Assembly: GCA_037349105.1 (NCBI GenBank)
Contig: JAYJMM010000041.1
Coordinates: 8,120,501 to 8,184,500, forward strand
From: Limnomonas spitsbergensis
Lineage: Eukaryota; Chlorophyta; Chlorophyceae; Chlamydomonadales
Reading direction: 5' to 3'
Length of the DNA stretch: 64,000 bases
How positions within the stretch are numbered: position 1 is the stretch's first letter; every line of letters starts with the position of its first letter. The notes below the pieces were generated by a model that was given only the letters and a program-made list of their open reading frames with translations, did no database searches and had not been told where the DNA came from. Positions 22,137 to 34,727 of the stretch are shown piece after piece. Made by a program: the position numbers and the translations under genes.

Positions 22137-22539
22137 TGTAATGGTCATGTAACCAGTACCCCAGAATTACCAGTCGCTGACGCGACCTGCCTTACGTTAT
22201 CGGCGCTTACGCTCCATACGGAAGTTGCAGGGTCGCCTGGCAAGCCCAGACCAGAACCCTCACGGGTTAAACCCTGCACCTCCCATATAAGCGAGCTCTG
22301 CTAGTTATCGGGAAGTCTCAGACGAGATCAATCCATCAGGCTCAATACCTGACTGTCCCACTATCAAATCTCTAGTCTCCAGCAGTCTCCCCTCGTGAGC
22401 ACCTAGTCCCCCCTCAGTCAACTCTCCGACTACTCGTCTACCCTCAACACCGTCCCGGACTCCCCTTCACGTTCCTCTACTAGTGAGTCCCTGTCTAGAT
22501 ATAAGAGTCCTGCCCCCTAGGGCACCTAGGACCTCTTCA
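22137..22539 (+). repeat. 5' LTR of the truncated Ty3 copy
   Basis: 403 bp, TGTAATGG...CTCTTCA, preceded by GTTGG (22132-22136). It appears identical to the LTRs at 35042-35444 and 40742-41144, with a CATATAAG TATA-like box in the middle. Confidence 0.92.
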
Positions 22540-22983
22540 GTGGTTCCAGAGCCTTATCGGTTCGATCCTGTCGCAGTTTCATTGACAGAACCCTGCCGTC
22601 GGCTCGAAAGAGTTTTGAGACACGCGCGCTGGGCAGTCGCGTCCCTTAGACCTGTCAGGGTTAAAACTATTCGAATTCCAGTACCGACCCCAGTCCAGTG
22701 TCCGGATCAGGGCCAACCCCAGAGCAACTCGACAGTATCTACTATTGGTCTGACAAGCTCGGCGGAGCCGACGGATTTCCAGCCCTTGTCCCGAGTCCCA
22801 GGCACGCACTTGTTGCGTTGACTGAGTCCAGTAAGTGTCGTAACTTGAGTTGTTCGACTCCGACGGTTTGAATTCCGTACCCTCCAGTCCAGACCAGTCA
22901 TGAGCTTCCTGATTGCTGAACTTTCGCAGTAATTCACAATCTAATGGTCGCTAAACGAAACAAATCCAAACGCGCAGTGAACA

Positions 22984-23403
22984 ATGACTAGCGCACGCAC
23001 GTGTGTCGTACCAGTACCCAGTTCCAGTTACCGTCCAGATTCCAAGCCCCATTACCGACCAGTGACCAAGCCCAGCTACCGCCCAGATACCAGACCAGTG
23101 CACAAACCAGAGTACCCTGCAAAAACACTAGATTTCCAGCAGCCGCGACGCGCTCGGCTGGCACACACCGAGTCCGTTCCGAAGAGGAAGAACGAGTCCA
23201 GCGCCCAGACCAGCTCCGGCAAGGAGGTCAAGAACTTCAAGACCCCGTTCGAGTCCTGCCCGTACTACAAGTACGTGGGTGCACTGAGCATCGCTGCCAA
23301 GCAGTCATTGAACGAGTACAACCTGTGCTGGTACTGCCGGGCAGGTTGCCACCAAGCCAAGAACTGCCCTGAGAAGAAGGAAAACAAGCCTCCTTCCCAG
23401 TAG
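22984..23403 (+). CDS. Ty3 Gag-like nucleocapsid protein, copy 1
   Basis: 139 residues from ATG at 22984 to TAG. It has Pro/Tyr-rich YRPD repeats (about residues 16-45), a basic middle and a CCHC zinc knuckle (CWYC...CHQAKNC). It appears identical to the copy at 35889-36308. No capsid domain is visible. Confidence 0.8.
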   Translation: MTSARTCVVPVPSSSYRPDSKPHYRPVTKPSYRPDTRPVHKPEYPAKTLDFQQPRRARLAHTESVPKRKNESSAQTSSGKEVKNFKTPFESCPYYKYVGALSIAAKQSLNEYNLCWYCRAGCHQAKNCPEKKENKPPSQ

Positions 23404-23409
23404 GAATTT

Positions 23410-25917
23410 TTGCAGGAGGTATTCCCGGGTCCTCCTCCTGTCTCTAGATGTCATGTGTGCACTGCAGTTGAGAATCACGTGTCTGACTTGATGAACTCTA
23501 GCTTCCTGACGTACGACCGAGTGATTTGTAACGAACATTTGAATTGTACCTGCACGCTTCCAGTCATTCACTCCAACTCTCCAGACAAACACCAGATTTA
23601 CGTTGCAAAAACCAGAAGCCAAGCCAGGCTTTATTTGAACAACAGACCCAACACCAGTTCATGTCTTCTAGTTTCCTCCAGACAAGCAGCAGGATTACAA
23701 CCGCTACTCCAACACTCTTTTCTAGCCAAGAAATACGAATCCAGTTCAGCGCTTGGTACCGCTATGAATAAGGGTATGAAACCATCACCAGTACTTGCCT
23801 TTGTAATCCCAGCTGATACAAGAGAAACAGCCCAGTGTCGAGTTCTAGCCAAAATACAAGTTGATGATCGAGTCCAGATATTGCATACCAGCCAAGACAA
23901 GGATGTAAAACAAGATGGAAATCACCAAGATGGTGATGACCAGCCCCTAGCAGCAACCTACCACGGCCAAGCACATGGCAAAAACCTCAAGTGTCTATTT
24001 GATTCGGGGGCATCCTCATGTTTCATGGGAGCCAAACTTGCCAAGAAACTCGGACTCCAGATTCGTTCAAGTAAATATCGAGCAGTGGCCACTGCGGCTG
24101 GTCGAGACTGTACTGTCCTAGGTTCTGCGAGTCTCACTGTTACGTTCGGCCGGACTGACTTTGAAGCTACAGTTCACATCCTCCCAGCGTTTCTCGATAC
24201 CATTGATTTAATCATTGGCGAAGACTTCATGAAAACACACTCTTGTAATTTGCAGTACAGCCCAGACCAGTCTAGTCTCATGACCATCACTGACGGGGTC
24301 GTTCATGAGGTCTTGAATTCGTGTGTTTTACGTGGCACAGGTGCAGTACAGGTTGCTCATGCTGTGAAGACCACTTCTAGCCCAGCCGATCCGACCCATG
24401 ACAATAACGCTGGACAGTGTGACGCTGAAGACGAATCCCGACCATGCCGTACACATACGAAGACCGATCAAATCCCAGCTGGCCTTGCAGCCAAATTACT
24501 CAAGTCTGGTCGCCACCGAGCATTCTTAGCTGTATTGACACCACAGGCTAGCGAACCAGACGAGGAGTTACAACCAGTACCAAATCCAGAAGGAGAACTA
24601 GACCATAAAACCAGTCGAGAAAAACTAGCAAACATGAACCATGTGCACCCAGACCAGCGTACAGCGATTACTTCACTGATCGACGAGTACGATGACATTT
24701 TTTCAGAAACCCCTCGAGCTGGCGGAGCGAAAGTCCCACCTCTAGAGCACACGATCGATCTGGTCGCTGGCGCTAAACCACCTTTTCGCAGGAACTTTCG
24801 TCTCTCTCCAGCCGAGTCTGAAGAACTCAAGAAACAGGTTGCCGAGCTACTTGACAAAGGAATCATCACCCCTGTCAACAGTCCTTATGGAGCCCCAGTC
24901 TTGTTCATCAAGAAACCAAATGGAGGACTTAGGTTCTGCCTTGATTACCGAGCCTTGAACGAACTAACTGTCAAACTACGCTACCCACTACCAAGGATCG
25001 ATGATCTTCTAGATGCAGCTCGCGGAGCTTCATGTTTCTCTTGTCTAGACATGGCAGGTGGCTTTCACCAACTGCTTATTTCCGAGGAAGACCAGCCCAA
25101 GACAGCTTTTGCTACACCCTTCGGCCATTATGCATGGCGTTGCCTGCCAATGGGTCTTTCGAACGCGCCCAGTCAATACCAGAGCACTGTCAATAAAATC
25201 TTTGCTGATCTAGCATTCGTCCTCATTTACATTGATGACATCATGATCCTGTCCCAGACACCAGAACAGCACCTCCAGCATTTAAGACAAGTGTTTAACA
25301 AAATACGAGAATCAGGACTGCAGGTCAAATTTTCCAAGTGCAAATTTCTGCAGGCTCAAGTCAAGTACCTAGGGCACATTCTTTCGAAAGAAGGTGTGGC
25401 TGCTGACCCAGACAAAATTCGAGCGCTTACCGAGTGGGAATTCCCGACCAGTGCAACAGGTGTCTTGCAATTTCTAGGCCTAGCAAATTACTTTCGCAAA
25501 TTCATTCCGAACCTCTCCAGGCTGGCAGCACCCTTGTACCATTTGACCAAGAAAACCGTCCAGTTCTCAGGAGGAGCTGACGCTCTGTTGGCTTTTCAAG
25601 CTATCAAGGAAGCGTTAGCTTCGCCTCCAGTTCTTGCATACCCAGATCCAAACCAATCGTACGAACTCGTTTCAGATGCCTCCATCACTGGATGTGGTGC
25701 AGTGCTTACGCAACAAGGTCGACCTGTCGCGTACTTCTCTGCCAAGTTCTCACCTGCCGAGCGCAATTACACTACTGGCGAACAAGAACTCCTTGGAATT
25801 ATCAAAGCTCTCAAGGAGTGGCGATGCTATCTAGAAGGCAGCAATGGCCTAAACATTGTGACTGATCACAACCCCCTGGGGCGGAGGGGCAACACACTAG
25901 GATATAAGCAGGGATGA
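23410..25917 (+). pseudogene. Ty3 Pol, truncated and fused to intron sequence at the duplication junction
   Basis: Open frame continuous with gag apart from one TAG. It encodes protease (DSGA), reverse transcriptase (YIDD) and RNase H up to TDHNPL. At 25879 it runs into the duplicated MBL intron, giving about 12 foreign residues and a stop. No integrase or chromodomain, so this copy cannot be autonomous. Confidence 0.9.
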
Positions 25918-26039
25918 GAATGATATGCCATGCATGATGAATTCACTGTGTAACTGTCTTTGCCTACCTCTGCCCTTCATGCTACTTCTCATTGTTCCAC
26001 CTGGTCATGTAACATTTTCCCTGCCCTGGCCTTGTTAAG

Positions 26040-27024
26040 GGTGGACGTGGTGGTCAGTCCAGTGAAAAGCACGTTGATGGGCACCGCCATCGCAGCCTAC
26101 CCCTTGGTCATGGGGGACGTCAACCTCATGAGGCTGTTGAAGTTGCTGAAACCAAAGGTGAGTTTCCAAGACGCAAACAAATGATTATTTAGCCATGGGC
26201 CTCATGAAGCTGATGAAGACAGCGGGGCGGAGGTGGACAAACTGGCTATCGTAAACCCTTGAACCCCCCTGCAGCAGACAGAACCACGTGATTTGTGCAA
26301 CATGTTTATTTATGGGATCATTTAATGGCATTACTGAACAGCAATAAAGGGTTATTTACTCACACCTGCTTGCAAAACTGCATTCCAAATGGTAGGCGTG
26401 TGTGCTCTGTTTCGATGGGTGCGTTGAGGCTAGTCGAGCGCTTGTGACACCCTCTGGGGTTTTGATTTGGCAAGAACTGCAGTCTTTGGGGTGCAGGGGG
26501 ACATCCCCTCAGGTTGAACCTAGCCTCTATGAGCTGTATTGCTGAATGCTCAAGTGGCCAAGGAGGATGGCTATCTAAGGTTCCCGGCAATGGATGTGCC
26601 CATCAGGGTTGCTGACTGCTAGTCCGTGCAAGACGCCTCTGTCTGCCACTATCTATGTTGCCCTGCTGAAGCTGCAATCTAGGTGCAACATGATTACAGC
26701 CGTGCAGGCATGTCCAAGCTTGCCCTCCTGCTGAGACTTCTGCCGTAGGCCGGTCTAGGTGTAGTATCCATCGGCCCGGCTGGCCCTGAGGCATGCGAAC
26801 CATTGCCTGGTGCACAGTAACATATTAACTGTTAAGTTCCGGCCTGCATCCAGGTGCTGGTTCCACTCCTCAACGCGGAGATTGATCAGGAGGGGCCGGT
26901 ATCAGGACTGGTTTTTGAGCGAGGTAGCTACGATATGGCCAGGCAGCAGTTGGCATCAGCAAACCTCAACACCAGGATGGAGATGCCTGCACCCCCTGGC
27001 GAGGCCTTTGCAGTGGCCCTGTGA
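26040..27024 (+). pseudogene. Partial MBL-fold gene (exons 5 and 6 only)
   Basis: Exon 5 (26040-26157) and exon 6 (26854-27024) of the gene at 11149-14119, intact at sequence level but with no exons 1-4, no promoter and no start codon. It is a by-product of the duplication breakpoint in intron 4 and should not yield a functional enzyme. Confidence 0.88.
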
Positions 27025-28327
27025 GTTGTGCGGTTGAGCAGGGCTGAGAAGGGATATGTAGCCCAATGTTGCATCATATGAATTAAATGTTGCATCATGT
27101 GAAGTGAGATGTTGCGCTTCAGCTCCTGCGAATTGTGGCCTCATATTCTCAGGCCTATAACCTCGAACAGATATACTGGAAGAGTCCTTGGTATAATCAA
27201 GAGGTATAATGCTGAAGGTCTGGAGTGGAGACCTGTTAATGGTGTCTAAATGCCACCCAGGCGGTGCCACATCCGAACCAACATTTGATGCTGCAGCATT
27301 GTACGTTATATTCAGCACCTTGTATATTGTTTTTTCTCATTGCCTGCTTGAAGCTTTGCCAATTCCTTTTTTAACCGTAGACGCGCTTTGCCTCCACAAG
27401 AAATTAATCTTAATTTGCCCTCGCGGCTTAATAAATACTTTAACAATTACTGTAATTCATAGACGCATTTGCGCCTTATCACGCAACATTAAACAACTGC
27501 TTGTGCGCGCGCGCGCGCTCGTCACACCTTGTCCACACACCAATCCCGTACAGATGCACATGCAATATCTGCACAGCGACCAGTTTACGTACAGTAACAA
27601 CGGCACAGCGCAACCCAAGTATAAGAATCGTACGGTAGGGTTAAGGGACAGTTGTCCAGTGAAGTGCGCGGCATACAAAAATATTGATTTCGGCCCGAGC
27701 GCCTTACGACAACGTGTTTTTTGCATATTCCGATTAACAAACAACTAAATTCGCTGGGCGTTCGCGTTGATGTAGGTTTGGCACTGTCATAATTTGAAAA
27801 CAGGATTGTGAGGTGCACTATAGTAGTGTCCCAGATAGACTCCCGGTAGGCCCCAACAATCGGTACCATGACCTGCAGCTTTTAGGCAGATACTGTTCTC
27901 CTCCTGTTGGTAGTGCCAAGTATAAGTTTTTGAATTACCCCTACCCTGCCCTACGTGTTAGACCTCTTCAACGTTTTAGAGAGCCTGTGACAGTCTGTGG
28001 TAGGTGGAGCCATTGTTTTTTGTCTCCCAACATCCTTGGCCTCCTGCAATATCTTGAAGCGCGGCAACATGTGATGTGGTGTGAAAGGAGTTGGCTGTGC
28101 CGGTAGATGCCAAGTTCGGGCCTGCGAAAAGATGGAACGTTTGCAGTGCTAAGTCTTCAGAATGAGTGTATGTAAACATTTCCCCCACTTGTAACGTAAA
28201 CAGCGGATTGCCATGATGACCTAGGTCTGGACTCTGCAGTGTCAGATAACGATGTCAACAGATATTCCTAAGCCCCGCCTCAGCTTTCTCTTTCTTTTAT
28301 GTACCATAATCAGTAAGCCTTCTTTAA
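27025..28327. other. Duplicate of the 14120-15423 intergenic region
   Basis: Same content as copy 1, including the (GC)n run near 27505. No additional gene. Confidence 0.6.
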
Positions 28328-29639
28328 GAGGTCGGTCAGACTGCGTTACGTTTGGGGTTGCGCAACCCCAAAGGTAGCACAATACGGCAAAACCTGTTTC
28401 GTATCCGGAGCGGATCGCTGCTCCGCTCCGGATACGGCAATACTGCTCTGATCCGGCTCACCACGCAAGAGTTTTTTTTGCAGCCCTTCCGGACGACATG
28501 GTAGGCCATGCAGACCTTGCACACGTGCGGCTTAGACGCCTAAGGGGGTGGCTTCAACAACCACTGCGATAGTACGCCGACATCACATGTCCGATAGAAC
28601 TGAGGACATCGCTGACGTTCAAGACATATTCAATTCGTTGATGACCTCGGGAAAACACCCTAACCCTCTGACCCCTCCAAGTTGTCATCCAACACGTGAT
28701 GGCGTCGCAAGCGATGCAAGCTAGAGTTTTCAGGCTCCGGTATATATGACAAATCTTTTTGAAATTTCTGCACCTAGGTAGCTTCACTACGTACGGTACC
28801 GTAGATCAAAGTAACCAATGTTTTTTATGTATACTTTAGCCCAGCCATTGCGACTTAGTGACAGGGAAAGATGTATGCGATCAATCAATTGGCTGTTTAA
28901 GGAACAACGAACTCCGAAAACAACGACACACGTCCGTGACTGCGGTATCCGAGCCATATTCGAGTCGTCCGATCGATCAGCAATTCAGCACTTCAAACGA
29001 GCTAAGAAAATCCAGCCCTCACCCGTGGAACCCTGAGCCAAAGTCGCCAAATTCTGCATACAGACGGTATCAGGAGAGGTTGCAGATTTGAAGGGCTAGG
29101 GGGGACTTTAGGTGATTTTAGTTGTGCATGGCAACTACCAACAGGGGTTGTTACTGTTTGGACAGTTCAGGAGTTGGGGACTGCATCAATCATTTACTGT
29201 TTTGCATGGTCCTTAGTCCTACTAATATGCGTGCATGATGCATGGATGCATGGCTACTTTGGGGCCAGTAGGGGGGGCATCTGAGCATGCATGGGGGCTG
29301 TATGCTGGCATGCAACCATCTTCATGTCGTTGTATGCCAGTATGTATGCTAGTATGTGCCTAAAACAAGTTTTTGACTGCAAAATACTGATACTCCAAGC
29401 CCGCCGTATCGAAGCGGAGCGGAGCATAAGCGTATCCGGATCGTGCTACCTTGGGGTTGCGTTTGACATACATAATCGAAAATAGCCTATCAGCAGATAC
29501 GGGCGCAGTTGATTTCATTTAAACATAACAATATTTTATCCAAACGTCAACCCCCCCACCCCACCCCTGCGTTTCGCGTCTGCGTTTGCGTTTGCACTCC
29601 CAAACGCAACCTCAAACGCAACGCAGTCTGACCGACCCC
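28328..29639. mobile_element. PIF/Harbinger-like TIR element, copy 2
   Basis: Duplicate of 15424-16734 with the same TIRs and TAA flanks (28325-28327, 29640-29642). Its presence in both copies comes from the segmental duplication and not from a second transposition. Confidence 0.65.
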
Positions 29640-29942
29640 TAAGCATTTGGACAGCATACACCGGTATGATGACGATTCGAGGTGTAGTGTTCATAGGTCC
29701 GAACAGGGGGGTCCGAAGGTCCGAACAGGGCTCACTCCCTACTTGGGATCGTACCGCATCTACCCTTCTCAAGGCCGCATGCAATGCAATACGGCGGGTG
29801 GTGTAGAAAGAAAGAAAGAAAACGGCTGAGCGTGGCTTGATGAATACGGGGATGTGGTGCACCTTACACAGCTTCGAAACCAACGTCATCAACATCGACC
29901 AAGACATAGACAGCCTCATATCGCGCCTGCGTATTTGCAAGG

Positions 29943-31051
29943 ATGGTGCAACTATTGCTGCAGCAAGCGATGGCTTCCAACCCGTTCGCCCGCGTTGGGT
30001 CATTTGTGAACAATGTCTGTGGATCCATTGATGACCTGAAGCGCCAGGCATCGAAGATAGGGCTGCCTGCAAGAAACAAGGCGAGGGTGGACATGGGGAA
30101 CCGATCTCGCATCGTCGTGCCACCGCGTGCGGGCAACTTCGCTGCAATCCTTCCGGGCGACTCCATTGCGGAGCAGGTAAACTTCTATGAACCGTGATGG
30201 ATATTTGTCAGGCCTGGGGTTGTGCTAAATTTTCCGGAAGAATATGCGATCCACCTCTGCCAGGTGTCCCCTAACTTTCAGAACCTCCCCGACTCCCAAC
30301 ACCATGCCCTTGCTTCCCATGTGTGCGCAGGTCATCGCCACTGGGGTGCTGAACTTCCTCAACCTCTACAACTCTGCTCTCGTGCTGCGTTTGGTGCTTA
30401 CATGGTTTCCCTCTGTCCCTGAGCAGATCACAGAGCCAATCGCGTAAGTACTTTTGGAGTCTAATCCAGATGTTGAAGTCCATTGATGTGGGTCCAACAA
30501 GCCAAGAACAGCAACACTCAGTACATGCGAGAGTTTGGCTCCCATGCATGGCTAATAAGTCCAGTGCCTCACCTAGTCCAATGGACCTGTTGGCTAGGCA
30601 CCGTATCGGGAATCCCAACCAGTGTTTGTTTCAGCTTGCGCCAGACCACCAGGATGATGGGGACCAAACCTTGACTGGCCTACATCCACTGGCCTAAGCA
30701 GCAGCAGGGCTTGATGCACCTGGCCACCATGGCCGCAGACAGTGATGCAGCTGAAGTGTACTGTCAGTACTGTTGCCAAACTGTTTTCCCAGTCCTCCAG
30801 CTGCTGAATGGGCGAAATGTTCTCTGCGCAGGACTATCTGCGACCCTTATCTCAACCTGTTCCGCGGCATCATCCCTCCGATCGGTGGCACTCTGGACCT
30901 CTCGCCCATCCTGGCCTTTGTGACGCTTAACTTTTTTACCAGCGCTGCTGCAGCCCTGCCGTGCGAGTTAGGGCCCGGCGGTAAACCCCCTGTGCGGCAA
31001 GTTCAGCAGCAGCAGAAACTGGCAGCAGTGGCTTCAGCCCTCCCGATATGA
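29943..31051 (+). CDS. YLMG: YGGT/YlmG family membrane protein, plastid type, copy 2
   Basis: Exons 29943-30176, 30331-30443 and 30832-31051 parallel copy 1. The YGGT core (LVLRLVLTWFP, CDPYLNLFRGIIPP, LDLSPILAFVTLNFF, CEL) is unchanged. One extra A near 31017, in a CAG/AA tract, shifts the frame after the Gln run. The product is 188 residues and ends QKLAAVASALPI, unlike the 213-residue copy 1. Only the non-conserved tail changes, so both could work; the difference may be a sequencing error. About 300 bp of upstream sequence and the TIR element are duplicated too, so the gene has its local promoter. Confidence 0.8.
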
Positions 31052-32353
31052 GCAGATCTGGGCTAGGCGAGTGCAAGGACAGAGGGCCTTGGGGGCCTCA
31101 GAGTCATCTGGCAGGGGTGGGGTGTAGGCGAAGGAATACCAACGGGCTCGTAGGGCTAAAACCGGACCGGACAGTAGGCGTTGCTGAGCTTTGTGATAGG
31201 CCTGGTGAGCTTGGTAACCATGGATGTGTTGTTGTTGTTAGTACATGCAAGTGAAGTGCTTGGTATCCCCTACACGGGTTGTATTTACTGCGTCCTCAGT
31301 GCCGCTTGGACAACCACAGGGCTATTGATTTTTGACCGGATCACTTCATTCATACTTGCTAGTAACTCCGATCAGGAGCAAATTATGTTGTCCCTCACGT
31401 TTGCTGACATAAACAAGTGTGGTCACCGGCATGATGCTGTATTGGAGGCCTGGAGTGGAGTGCATGTACACATGTACTCAGTATGAGCTTCGACGACTTA
31501 TCATACAGGTGTCTCTGACAGCCTGCCTCCTCATTGGCGCAGCCCAGGTATCAAGCTTTACATAGTAACAGATGAAGTGATTCACAACCTGTCTCGACTG
31601 TTCTATTGGCCGTTAAGGAGTTCTTCTTTTCTGACAGACTTCAGCAGCGACTGAATAACATATCGATACCAATACTCATCCTCCTTCTTGGGGGTCGTCT
31701 TCCCCCACACACGTCAAAGGCAGGGGCGGATCCCTTATGCTGAAAAGACATTATGCCGGGAAGCGTCACATAATCAAGACAGCTGGACATGCTACTGGCA
31801 GGACTTGCTGCTCGCCCCCACACTTTCGACATTGTTCAGACTTATGTATGTACAAATGAGGGGGCGTAAGAGAAGTTTGAACATCCATCACCAAACAAAA
31901 ACACAGGATATAATGTCCTCTGGACGACCTTTCCCTACAGTATTCGGATCCGAAACCCAATTTTTCTCAGTCTTGAGCATCATTCTGGAGGGGGGTTGGG
32001 TAATTGCAACCAAGTCGACAATGCGCATGTCATAGTGTCGAACAAAATAGCTGGCTAGCAGATGGTGATCACTTGGTGAAACACCATCTCAAATCTCCGG
32101 AGAGGGAGTAGATATACGTACGATACATCGTTCTTAATTTATAAAGGCTCAAATGGTTTTGGCCCAATGAGGGGGGGGGGGGACAAGTTGGGGGAGAAGG
32201 GTCCGAGCGGGGGAAGGGGTGAGGTACAAAACATTAAAACATGTACCACATCATCCCAAAGTTTTCTAGCTTACTGGTAATGAGAGCATTCAAAATATTT
32301 TGGCTTAGGGGTGGGGTAAATAAATAGGGGCAATCTTGGGTGGGGAGGGGGGT
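31052..32353. other. Duplicate of the 18222-19448 intergenic region
   Basis: No recognised gene. A T lost near 31330 opens a 101-codon frame (31181-31486) absent from copy 1, which argues against that frame being real. Confidence 0.5.
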
Positions 32354-32587
32354 TGTCGCACGATAAAGCAGTAACCGTGATATAATGGTAAAAGCCCGCC
32401 AGGCCACCTTAGAGAGGCGCATGCTACTCACAACTGCTGTACACTAAGGCTCTTTGTACTACACTGCTGAGATACTTGAGCTGTAAAGGGGGTTAATCTG
32501 TATAAGGTACTGGTGACTAGACAGCCCTAGAGGAGGGTTCTGCCTAGGCGCCCCTAGCTCATGGGTACTGCCCCTAATTTACTCGTG
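32354..32587 (+). repeat. Long direct repeat A, first copy (duplicate)
   Basis: Counterpart of 19449-19682. Confidence 0.75.
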
Positions 32588-33222
32588 ATTGTTGCTTCAG
32601 GTCCGTCGCGGACTTCTTCACCACGTAGTGGCGGACGCCTACGGGCGGACTCCGTGACTGCACACTGGCTGCGAATGCGCAGCGCGTTAAGCTGTGGCTG
32701 GAGTAGTTGGTTGACAGGCGGAGAGCTGAGTCTTATAACTGCTAGCCTTCTGGCTTTCAGGGAGCTACCCTGACAAGCTGAGCCGGGTCACTTACCGCAC
32801 TTTGCGGAGATGCTGACGGCGTAGATTGCAGACGTAGCCCTAGGTGGTGCCGAGCGTCTTGCAGGCTATACTAGGTTGCTATATCAGCTGTGGGGCTGAT
32901 CTAGGCTTGACTGGTTGCAATGGTACTGGCTTTATGCTCTTCACTGGGTATCTCGCTGGATGATAGCCAGTGCGGTTTACAATAAGAGGCCTGTCCACTA
33001 AAAAAGGACGAATTAAAAGACAAGCGTGCAAGCCGGGATACACGGGTCCCGGCAAGCCCTAATTACTGAGTACGGGAAATCCTGCCTCAGGCAATCCCGA
33101 AAGTGGGAACCTGGGCCCCTAACCTAGATTCGGGGGCTCCGCAGAGAAGCTGCGGAGTCTCCTGTGGTCGCAATCTGCGACAATACGGTTTTGTCACGTT
33201 TACTGCATTATCCCGTGACAGC

Positions 33223-33862
33223 TGTCGCACGATAAAGTAGTAACCGTGATATAATGGTAAAAGCCCGCCAGGCCGCCCTAGAGAGGCGCCTCCTACTCAC
33301 AACTGCTGTACACTCCGTACACTAAGGCTCTTTGTACTACACTGCTGAGATACTTGAGCTGTAAAGGGGGTTAAATCTGTACAAGGTACTGGTGACTAGA
33401 CAGCCCTAGAGGAGGGTTCTGCCTGGGCGCCCCTAGCTAAAGAAAGAAAGAAAACTACGCCCCGTGGGGGGCGTGAGAGTTAAGGAAACAGCGCAGCCTG
33501 GGCCGAAGCCAGTAAGCCACATCCGCGCCGTTACCGTGAGAAAAAGAAGACACATCATAATTGATTACGGCGGCTTGCGGTTCTGATTAATTTTCCCACC
33601 GATTTTAGCAGGTCCAGTGGGGCAGTATTCAATTCTTCGTCTGGTCTGCACGATGCTATGTAGGTATTTAATAGCTTGCACATGCATTTTCTGTGCACAT
33701 TTTTCGCATGGTAGGTGGACAAGCCCAATTGTTGCATGCTCTGAAGGGTGTGCTCGAGATAGACTGTGCCTGACATCCCGATTAAGACGGGGATAAGCTT
33801 GATACCGGTTTTGCATTGCCTATAGCCCCTAGCTCATGGGTACCGCCCCTATTTTTACTCGC
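33223..33862 (+). repeat. Long direct repeat A, second copy (duplicate, interrupted)
   Basis: Counterpart of 20318-20957, again split by the LINE fragment. Confidence 0.75.
33439..33825 (-). mobile_element. 5'-truncated LINE fragment, copy 2
   Basis: Counterpart of 20534-20920 with the same CCCCTAGCT flanks and (TTTC)n tail on the minus strand. Confidence 0.7.
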
Positions 33863-33964
33863 CCCCCGCTCCCACCGCTTAAGCCCTTCAGGCGTGCGTG
33901 GGGAGCCGGTCTAGGGGTGGTACTGAAAAGACAACTCGACTGAAATATGCACACTCAGAAAAAT

Positions 33965-34205
33965 GGGTTCCCTAACACCTGCCAAACAGAAGCACAGCTG
34001 TCCTGAACTGCAGTTCCCTAACATCTGCCAAACAGAAACGCCGCTCCTTGGACTGAAGTTCACTAACATCTTGCCAAGCAGAAACGCAGCTCCCTAAGCT
34101 GAAGTTCCCTAACACCTGCTACACAGAAACATAGCTCCTTGAGCTGAAGTTACCTAACACCTGTCTTGCAAATCAGAGATCAAGTTCCCTAACTCCTGCC
34201 AATTG
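33965..34205. repeat. Minisatellite, about 55-58 bp unit, copy 2
   Basis: Counterpart of 21060-21300. Confidence 0.85.
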
Positions 34206-34727
34206 ACAGTCTTGAAAAGTAAAAATCCGCCTGCCTCAGCGGCCACCCTGTGGTCCGGCTTATGCGTTCAGAGGAATTTCAAAGCACCTCAAAGCTGCTG
34301 CCATAACACCTAGAACCTGCTCAGGGCACTTAAGTTCAGAATTCAGCTTGTGGGGGGGTACCTGGGTCAATCCACTAAGTCATTCAGCCTCAATCCCGGC
34401 ATGCGCCCCCTGATCCCAGCAATCATAACACAAGGTAAGAAACACCCGTTGCTCTCGCCCCACTGCGCCGTTGACACCTGGCGTTTAAGCCACAGGAGAT
34501 GTGTGCAGTAGCACCGGCATCCTATTCTACTTGGCTCCTCTGCTGCCTGGCCCTGCGGTATTCCCTAAAACCCCTCTTCTACCTTTTTGATTCAGCGCTT
34601 GTTGCCATCCTTTCTATATGCTCCATTGGCTCGCTGCTCCTGCTGCTACGGAACAAAATTTAACTGCGTTCTAGGCTAATAGCCTTGTTGGCAGTCGGCC
34701 CACGGCCTGCTGTTTACTAGTGCCGGC

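Larger units (their letters stand above)
12975..25878 (+). repeat. Tandem duplication, copy 1 (12.9 kb)
   Basis: This segment recurs as 25879-38783. It starts in intron 4 of the MBL gene and ends inside the RNase H coding region of a Ty3 element. At the junction, TG is shared by the sequences on either side (12973-12974, 25877-25878, 38782-38783). The copies are collinear with a shift of 12904-12906 bp that changes only by single-base indels, and I noticed no substitutions in the lines compared. Confidence 0.93.
22137..25878 (+). mobile_element. Ty3/gypsy element, truncated copy
   Basis: Left 3.7 kb of the element that is complete at 35042-41144: 5' LTR, leader, gag, protease, reverse transcriptase and the first part of RNase H. 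It stops abruptly at the tandem-duplication junction, so integrase, chromodomain and 3' LTR are absent. Confidence 0.93.

Noticed and set aside
22540..22983. Capsid coding in the Ty3 leader
   Set aside because: The 112-codon frame starting in the LTR is in another phase, Arg/Pro-rich and without capsid-like features.
24468..24878. 136-codon minus-strand ORF (and duplicate at 37373-37783)
   Set aside because: Antisense shadow of the Ty3 pol frame.
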